A DNA stretch of 64,000 bases from the NCBI RefSeq assembly GCF_025150245.1, contig NZ_CP102279.1:1919423-1983422 (forward strand), in the 5' to 3' direction. This DNA comes from Dorea formicigenerans (GTDB lineage: Bacteria; Bacillota; Clostridia; Lachnospirales; Lachnospiraceae). The position numbers were made by a program, and so were the translations under genes. The notes under the pieces were generated by a model. That model saw only the letters and a program-made list of their open reading frames with translations, did not search any database and was not told the origin of the DNA. Below, one piece after another: positions 59,093 through 64,000 of the stretch. The first letter of the stretch is position 1. Each line of letters starts with the position of its first letter.

Positions 59093-59120
59093 TGTATTCA
59101 TGAAAAAGTTGTGGTAATAT
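59093..59120 (+). promoter_or_regulatory. Repressor promoter (PRM-like)
   Basis: TTGTAT (59093-59098), a 16-nt spacer and TAATAT (59115-59120), 23 bp before the repressor ATG. A further TTCATGAA half-site pair overlaps the -35 edge. Confidence 0.55.
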
Positions 59121-59142
59121 CCTATTAAAAGGAGGAGGCAGA

Positions 59143-59622
59143 ATGAGTGATAATATAAAAGAAACAGTTGCAAAAAATTTACTTTACTATAGAAAGAAAA
59201 ATAAAATAACTCAAAAAGAACTTGCCGAAAAACTTGGAGTTAAACATAATGCTATTTCTTCATGGGAAAATGGAGTTAATTCCATTGACATAGATACTCT
59301 TTTCCAAATTTGCAAAATATTCGGAATTTCTGTCAATGATATGTATGCATCACCTTTTCACCAATTAAGTAGTTTAAAAAATATAGATGTATCGAAATTT
59401 GATACCGCAAAAGTCGTATCAATAGAAAACTTGTTTTCCACACTAAAAGAGCTATCTATTGAAAATTTAAATAAAGTAAACATTTATGTAGAAAATCTTC
59501 TCACCAATCAGCAGATGGAAGAAGCCCTTACCGTCCAAGCAGCTCACGGACGTACAGATATAAAAGTAACTGACGAAATGAACCAGCACGATGATGATAT
59601 TATGGATGATAAAAATTTCTAG
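59143..59622 (+). CDS. Phage repressor (CI-like, XRE helix-turn-helix, no protease domain)
   Basis: 159 residues. N-terminal XRE DNA-binding domain (about 8-65: NKITQKELAEKLGVKHNAIS then SWENGVNSIDIDTLFQICKI). The C-terminal part is helical and acidic with no S24 peptidase motif, so induction must work without RecA-driven self-cleavage. An ImmA/IrrE-type protease follows after 12 bp, which suggests proteolytic inactivation as in ICEBs1-like switches. AGGAGGAGG precedes the ATG. Three operator-like repeats lie upstream. Confidence 0.88.
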   Translation: MSDNIKETVAKNLLYYRKKNKITQKELAEKLGVKHNAISSWENGVNSIDIDTLFQICKIFGISVNDMYASPFHQLSSLKNIDVSKFDTAKVVSIENLFSTLKELSIENLNKVNIYVENLLTNQQMEEALTVQAAHGRTDIKVTDEMNQHDDDIMDDKNF

Positions 59623-59634
59623 GGAGGTGTTAGG

Positions 59635-60093
59635 TTGAATCCTTACGAAATACTTTTAGACAATGCCTACAATGATGGAATGCTGGTAAAGGAAAAGCCC
59701 CTCCAAGGAAGTGACGGAAGAATTAAGGGAAACAAGATTGCCATCCGAGAAGACATGACCATTCTGGAAAAGACCTGTGCCCTTGCCGAAGAGCTTGGAC
59801 ATCATGAAACGTCTGTCGGAAATATTCTTGATATGGATTCCGTACAGAACCGTAAACAAGAACGTCAAGCAAGATTTCACGGATATAATCGCTTGATTGG
59901 TCTTACTGGTCTGATTAGAGCCTATGAGCATGGCTGTACGAACAGATATGAGACTGCCGAATATCTGGAAGTAACTGAGGAATTCTTAGAAGAATGTATC
60001 TCATGTTATCGTGAGAAGTATGGAGTATATAAGATTGTAGATAATTATATTATCTATTTCATTCCGAACTTGGCAGTATTTAAACAGATATAA
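59635..60093 (+). CDS. ImmA/IrrE-type protein (putative repressor-cleaving protease)
   Basis: 152 residues, TTG start with GGGAGGTG 7 bp upstream. The metalloprotease region reads CALAEELGHHETS near residue 50: the ELGH part of the HExxH motif is present but the first His is replaced by Glu or Ala depending on alignment, as in many Firmicutes phage members. A third ligand could be in the following QERQARFHGYNRL helix. It probably clears the repressor on induction, by analogy with ImmA and ImmR. Confidence 0.8.
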   Translation: MNPYEILLDNAYNDGMLVKEKPLQGSDGRIKGNKIAIREDMTILEKTCALAEELGHHETSVGNILDMDSVQNRKQERQARFHGYNRLIGLTGLIRAYEHGCTNRYETAEYLEVTEEFLEECISCYREKYGVYKIVDNYIIYFIPNLAVFKQI

Positions 60094-60172
60094 CCGCGAA
60101 AGCGTTTATATATAAAACTTACTTAGATTTGCTTATTCTCAAATTACAAATGAAGAAAGAAAGGAACAATTT

Positions 60173-60649
60173 ATGAAGAAAAGAATTGTAGCGTTATTGA
60201 TTGCCGGAACAATGGCATTGTCATTGTCTGCTTGTGGAGGTGGAAGCTCATCTGATAAATCTGATTCCAAACAAAACGGAACTACACAGGAAACAAAAAA
60301 AGAAGAGGAAAAAGCACCTGTTGATTTAGCTGGGACATGGAAATCAGAAGATAATGACGGTTCCTGGATGGAGGCTGTTATTGCCGACGATACAATTACT
60401 GTCAATTGGGTATCTGATAACGGTGACACAACTTCTATCTACTGGGTAGGAACCTATACAGCTCCAACAGAGTACTCAGCTGACTACACTTGGACATCTG
60501 ATAGAAATAAAGAGCAGACTGATAATGCTATGCTTGCATCAACTGATGATACAAAAGACTTCTCATACTCTGATGCAGATAGAGAACTTTCCTATCAAGT
60601 CTCTATGGCCGGTACAACTACGAAAGTAAAATTGACAAAAGCTGAATAA
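60173..60649 (+). CDS. Prophage lipoprotein
   Basis: 158 residues. Signal peptide with lipobox LSAC (Cys21), then a Gly/Ser/Lys/Glu-rich linker (about 22-50) and a beta-rich domain with repeated Trp (LAGTWKSEDNDGSWMEAVIA, TVNWVSDNGDTTSIYWVGTY, YTWTSDRNKEQ). It should be attached to the outer leaflet of the membrane. Lipoproteins in this position often protect lysogens from superinfection; that is inference. GAAAGGAAC precedes the ATG. Confidence 0.8.
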   Translation: MKKRIVALLIAGTMALSLSACGGGSSSDKSDSKQNGTTQETKKEEEKAPVDLAGTWKSEDNDGSWMEAVIADDTITVNWVSDNGDTTSIYWVGTYTAPTEYSADYTWTSDRNKEQTDNAMLASTDDTKDFSYSDADRELSYQVSMAGTTTKVKLTKAE

Positions 60650-60817
60650 AAAAAGAAATCGCCACCCCGTTGGCATACGTATTGTCCAAGGATAGAAAGG
60701 CAGCTATCACACCCTTGTGGTCTTAAAGAAATGCCGGAGTTGTCGCCCGGCTGGACAAATTTCCAATCAAATTGGTTATACTTTAACCATACACTATTAT
60801 GAAAGGACGTGAATCTT

Positions 60818-61363
60818 ATGCCATTGCCAAAATCAAACACATATACGATTGATGACATCTATGCTCTCCCGGAGGGACAGCGCGCGGAATTAATTGACGG
60901 ACAGATCTATGATATGGCTCCACCAAGTCCGATGCATCAGGAACTTGTAATGGAACTTTCTGCTACTCTCAGAGATTACATCAAAAAGAATGGTGGACCA
61001 TGCAAAGTCTACCCTGCTCCGTTTGCTGTATTTTTAAATGAAGACGACCGCAATTATGTGGAACCGGATATCTCTGTTATTTGTGATTCTTCCAAGGTTG
61101 ATAACAGAGGATACCAGGGAGCTCCGGACTTCATCATTGAAATTGTTTCTCCGAGCAGTCAGCGCATGGATTATCTGACAAAACTTTTTAAGTATCGTAC
61201 TGCAGGTGTTCGTGAATATTGGATTGTCAATCCATTGCAACGCACTGTACAGGTATATTCATTTGAAGGTACCGAGGATTCCACCCAATACTCCTTTGAT
61301 GATGAAATTACAGTTACGATCTATGGTGACCTTAAGATTTGTGTTGCAAATCTGCTGAAGTAA
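60818..61363 (+). CDS. Uma2 family PD-(D/E)XK endonuclease-like protein
   Basis: 181 residues. Start YTIDDIYALPEGQRAELIDG, then IYDMAPPSPMHQELVMEL, the catalytic-type stretch YVEPDISVICDSSKV (about 88-102) and APDFIIEIVSPSSQRMDYLT, with REYWIVNPLQRTVQVY at the end. The fold is that of Uma2 nucleases; the substrate is unknown. ATG 60818 is preceded by AAAGGAC. The 168-bp gap before it holds no gene that I can support. Confidence 0.85.
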   Translation: MPLPKSNTYTIDDIYALPEGQRAELIDGQIYDMAPPSPMHQELVMELSATLRDYIKKNGGPCKVYPAPFAVFLNEDDRNYVEPDISVICDSSKVDNRGYQGAPDFIIEIVSPSSQRMDYLTKLFKYRTAGVREYWIVNPLQRTVQVYSFEGTEDSTQYSFDDEITVTIYGDLKICVANLLK

Positions 61364-61539
61364 ATACCATTCCGGCAAAATCACCGAAATGGTCAAGTGA
61401 TTCTAAACTATAAAAAATAAGCAAGCTACCTTGTCTCTTGGCCGGAGTAAGTAACTTGCCTATTACATATAATTTATAACTATTCCCAGTTGTCTAGTTA
61501 GATATATTGTACGTCACCTATACAAATATGTCAATTTTC

Positions 61540-61564
61540 AACTTGTAAGGGGTACTTACAAGTT
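61540..61564. promoter_or_regulatory. 25-bp palindrome upstream of dinD
   Basis: AACTTGTAAG (61540-61549), 5-bp spacer, CTTACAAGTT (61555-61564). It overlaps a weak -35 (TTGTAA) and lies 29 bp before the dinD ATG, so it is placed like a repressor site. Confidence 0.6.
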
Positions 61565-61592
61565 CACAATACACACAGAGAAAGGAAGAAAT

Positions 61593-62480
61593 ATGGACGA
61601 TTTTGAAAGTAAGTTAACTGAATTACATGATCGAGTTATCGGAAATGCATTATCTGATGAAGAACGTGCAAATTATAGTGAATCACTTTTTGACTCTATC
61701 AAACACGAAAATGAATCAGGTGAAGAATTTTGGTATGCGCGCGAGTTACAAGTCGCTTTAGAGTATACGGAATGGCGTAATTTTTCTAAAGTAATCGAAC
61801 GTGCAAAAAGTTCTTGTCAAAACAGTGGAAATCCTATATCTGACCATTTTGTTGAGGTCAACAAAATCGTGAAAGCCGGCGCAACTACAAAAGATATTGG
61901 TGATATCGAATTATCCCGATACGCTTGTTATTTAATTGTACAAAATGGTGATTCTCGTAAAAAGGTAATTGCTCTTGGCCAGACTTATTTTGCAGTTAAA
62001 ACCAGACAGCAAGAGTTAATTGAAAACTTTGATAATCTTACTGAAGAGAAAAAGAGATTAGCAATCCGTGGTGAAATGATTTCACATAATAAATCTCTTG
62101 CTGAAGCTGCAAAAATGGCTGGTATCAGCGACCCAAGAGACTATGCTATTTTTCAAAACAAAGGATACAAGGGATTATATGGCGGATTAGGTGTAAAAGA
62201 AATACATGCTCGAAAAGGATTAAAGAAAAACCAGAAGATTTTGGATCACATGGGGAGCACCGAATTAGCAGCCAATCTTTTCCGTGCAACACAGACCGAT
62301 GAAAAGCTTCGACGTGATCATATTATTGGGAAAGAAGAGGCTAATCAAACCCATTTTGATGTTGGTCAAAAGGTTCGCCAAACAATCAAAGATCTGGGAG
62401 GCACTATGCCTGAAGATCTACCAACTCCAAAGAAAAGTATTAAACAAATTGAAAGAGAACAACAAAATTTAAAAGAATAA
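61593..62480 (+). CDS. dinD: DNA-damage-inducible protein D-like
   Basis: 295 residues. EEFWYARELQVALEYTEWRN (BRO/KilA-like N-terminal motif, about 44-63), VKAGATTKDIGDIELSRYAC (about 94-113), the RGEMISHNKSLAEAAKMAGI region and EIHARKGLKKNQKILDHMGS identify DinD. In Escherichia coli DinD is SOS-induced and inhibits RecA filaments. A phage copy could protect the prophage or tune RecA during induction. A 25-bp palindrome lies over its likely promoter. GAAAGGAAG precedes the ATG. Confidence 0.9.
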   Translation: MDDFESKLTELHDRVIGNALSDEERANYSESLFDSIKHENESGEEFWYARELQVALEYTEWRNFSKVIERAKSSCQNSGNPISDHFVEVNKIVKAGATTKDIGDIELSRYACYLIVQNGDSRKKVIALGQTYFAVKTRQQELIENFDNLTEEKKRLAIRGEMISHNKSLAEAAKMAGISDPRDYAIFQNKGYKGLYGGLGVKEIHARKGLKKNQKILDHMGSTELAANLFRATQTDEKLRRDHIIGKEEANQTHFDVGQKVRQTIKDLGGTMPEDLPTPKKSIKQIEREQQNLKE

Positions 62481-62486
62481 ATAAAA

Positions 62487-62513
62487 ACCGCTCCTGCGCC
62501 AACAGGAACGGCT
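62487..62513 (+). terminator. Probable terminator of dinD
   Basis: ACCGCTCCTG pairs with CAGGAACGGC (one mismatch) around CGCCAA; the T run is short. Moderate support only. Confidence 0.45.
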
Positions 62514-62529
62514 TAATGAATACTATACA

Positions 62530-62634
62530 GTGCCGAGGCACGTACAATACTCCCTGAACAAGAATATTGTATCACATTTCCTTGGCACCTGTACAGGTGT
62601 ATTTTTTATACGCAAATTTGTGCGACGTCGCACA
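62530..62634. promoter_or_regulatory. Palindrome cluster upstream of the integrase gene
   Basis: Three perfect palindromes occur in about 105 bp: GTGCCGAGGCAC (62530-62541), CACCTGTACAGGTG (62586-62599, followed by TATTTTTT) and TGTGCGACGTCGCACA (62619-62634). TACAATA and TATTGTA form a further inverted pair between them. They could be operators, a terminator, or integrase/att-related sites. Confidence 0.55.
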
Positions 62635-62656
62635 TATACTTAAGGAAGGTGATCAC

Positions 62657-64000
62657 ATGAAATTAGAACGCTGTGCTATCTATATCCGAGTATCTACTGC
62701 AGAGCAGATGATGCACGGAAAATCCCTGGAAGCACAAAGAGAATATTTGGAAGCTTATTCCAGGGAACATAACATGGTTGTTGCAGGAGTCTATGCTGAT
62801 GAAGGTAAGACTGCCCGGAAAGAATTGAAAAAGAGAAAAGCTATCCATGCATTATTGGAGGATGTGAAAGCAGGGAAAATAGATGTTATTCTCTTTTGGA
62901 GGCTTGACCGGTGGTTCCGTAATCTGTCTGACTTCTACAAAGTCCAGGATATCTTGGACGAATATCACGTTCGCTGGATCTCTACCAGTGAGCCAGGCAT
63001 CAACATGGAGACCAGAGATGGAAGACTGCAGCTTAACGTCGTTCTGTCCATTGGCCAGAATGAAGTTGATACTACCAGTGAACGTATCAAGTTCGTCAAC
63101 GAAGCCTCTATCCGGCAAGGTAAGTTAATCTTCGGTGATGCCAATATGGGATACGGCTATAAGTCCGGTACTGTCGATGGAGTCAAATGTATGATTAAGG
63201 ATCCTGAACGTGAAGAGGCTGTAAACGCATTCTATCAATACTTTTTCAAGCACCAGAGCAAGACCGGAGCATTGAAATATATCCAGGAAAATTATGATCC
63301 GGATTTCAGTTACAGTAGTATGAGGACGCTTCTGTCCAGCGAATTCTACAAAGGTACTTACCGCGGAGCTCCATACTGCCCTGCTTACTTGTCAACTGAG
63401 GACTGGGATAGACTACAAAAGATTTCCGACAAAAACATTAAAGTCAACCGTTCCAATAGAGTATACCTGTTTTCCGGACTGATTTACTGCCCAAATTGTA
63501 ACAATCTCCTGTCCGGTTGCGGTTGCTCTTCTATTATTAACCGGAAGACCGGTGCCAAACGCACGTACTGCTATTACCGGTGCAACAAAGCTTACATGGA
63601 TAATCACTGCAATTACCGGCACAGGCTCAGTCAGAATCTTGTGGAGTCTTATCTTTTGGAGCATTTGGAAGATGAATATCAGAGATACCACGTCCGTTCC
63701 GGACAGATACGTGAAAAGCAGAAGAAAGAAAAGAAAATAAAGACACCGGAGAAGCTCCGATCAGAATTGGAACGATTAAATCTCCTGTTTCAAAAAGGTC
63801 GTGTGGAATGGGAATATTATAACAAAGAATACTCTCGAATTGAATACGAATTAAAAGAAGCGTTGGCTATCCAGCCAGAAATAGAACGAGACGTCTCTTA
63901 TGTAAATGAAATCATACAGTCAGACTTCCGCTCTATGTATGCAAAGCTCTCTTTGGAGAACCGCAGAGCATTCTGGCGGTCCATTGTATCAGATATACAT
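62657..64000 (+). CDS. int: Large serine recombinase, prophage integrase (3' end outside window)
   Basis: 448 codons are open to the window edge. The N-terminal resolvase domain has the nucleophile Ser13 in YIRVSTAEQ, then SLEAQREYLEAYSREHN and FWRLDRWFRNLSDFYK. The recombinase domain follows (about 155-260) and the zinc ribbon is visible: LIYCPNCNNLLSG and YYRCNKAYMDNHC near 285-325, then a coiled coil. This is the large serine integrase type that recombines attP and attB without accessory DNA bending. GGAAGGTGATCAC precedes the ATG. The host gene remainder and attR should lie just beyond its 3' end. Confidence 0.92.
   Translation, partial: MKLERCAIYIRVSTAEQMMHGKSLEAQREYLEAYSREHNMVVAGVYADEGKTARKELKKRKAIHALLEDVKAGKIDVILFWRLDRWFRNLSDFYKVQDILDEYHVRWISTSEPGINMETRDGRLQLNVVLSIGQNEVDTTSERIKFVNEASIRQGKLIFGDANMGYGYKSGTVDGVKCMIKDPEREEAVNAFYQYFFKHQSKTGALKYIQENYDPDFSYSSMRTLLSSEFYKGTYRGAPYCPAYLSTEDWDRLQKISDKNIKVNRSNRVYLFSGLIYCPNCNNLLSGCGCSSIINRKTGAKRTYCYYRCNKAYMDNHCNYRHRLSQNLVESYLLEHLEDEYQRYHVRSGQIREKQKKEKKIKTPEKLRSELERLNLLFQKGRVEWEYYNKEYSRIEYELKEALAIQPEIERDVSYVNEIIQSDFRSMYAKLSLENRRAFWRSIVSDIH

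Larger units (their letters stand above)
24184..64000. mobile_element. Temperate siphophage prophage (right end outside window)
   Basis: About 39.8 kb of continuous phage genes: lysis, tail fibre array, tail tip, tape measure, tail tube, neck, capsid, scaffold, portal, terminase, replication, lysogeny control and a large serine integrase at the right edge. The head genes (SPP1-like portal, MuF-type minor head protein, Gp20-type scaffold, HK97-type capsid) and the long tape measure indicate a long non-contractile tail. Confidence 0.95.

Noticed and set aside
24184-64000. General recoding of TAG in this phage
   Set aside because: Several intact genes and cassettes end in TAG (for example at 25672, 28299 and 55563), so TAG is a normal stop. 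The two internal ambers are better read as point mutations, OFF states or base errors.

Overview
The window looks like chromosome of a Lachnospiraceae bacterium (Clostridia; a Dorea, Coprococcus or Mediterraneibacter-like gut species). This rests on a low to moderate G+C impression, AGGAGG-type ribosome binding sites, a class III fructose-1,6-bisphosphatase, HPr kinase, long-form HPF and typical Firmicutes gene families. About the first 24.18 kb is host housekeeping DNA. The rest, to the right edge, is one temperate siphophage prophage whose right end lies outside the window.

Host part (1-24180): fbp (3' end cut by the window edge), a dapA-dapB lysine/peptidoglycan operon, a two-OB-fold SSB-like protein, typA, a small membrane protein, hpf, a YigZ/IMPACT protein, a class A penicillin-binding protein with a Gly/Thr/Asn repeat tail, a glucokinase-hprK-uvrC cluster, ftsH, a DUF1846 protein, pyrG, an acyl-CoA ligase and a 3-hydroxyisobutyrate-dehydrogenase-like enzyme. 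Strong bidirectional terminators separate the convergent pairs. The last host gene, an ABC substrate-binding lipoprotein, stops after about 86 codons where the prophage begins.

Prophage (about 24184 to beyond 64000). Nearly all lytic genes are on the minus strand, so transcription runs from right to left: early small genes (58.7-55.5 kb), a recombination/replication module (annealing-type protein, PD-(D/E)XK nuclease, HerA-like ATPase, RusA, replication initiator; 55.5-49.7 kb), small regulators, terminase, portal, a MuF-type head protein with a toxin-like C-terminus, a phage Prp protease, scaffold, capsid, neck, tail, tail-tip, Ig-like proteins and the lysis cassette (45-24.2 kb). The plus-strand block at the right end is the lysogeny module: a membrane-protein moron, a repressor with three operators, an ImmA/IrrE-type protease, a lipoprotein, a Uma2 protein, DinD and a large serine integrase cut off by the window.

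The most striking system is a tail-fibre shufflon at 27.9-31.0 kb. The expressed fibre gene carries a recombination-like site (AATAGCAA core) at the point where its C-terminal domain begins. Three further copies of the site, in two orientations, each precede a silent 105-115-codon cassette that is in the same reading frame as the fibre gene. One cassette contains a single amber codon. A tyrosine recombinase gene lies inside the array. This predicts switching of the receptor-binding tip.

Other points of interest: a self-contained RNA unit (promoter, 11-bp closing stem, occluded ribosome binding site, terminator) that lies antisense to the lytic promoter leader; a phage-encoded Prp next to scaffold and capsid genes whose N-termini carry Prp-like cleavage motifs; a candidate MuF toxin with a candidate immunity protein; and two membrane-protein morons, each with its own promoter and terminator.
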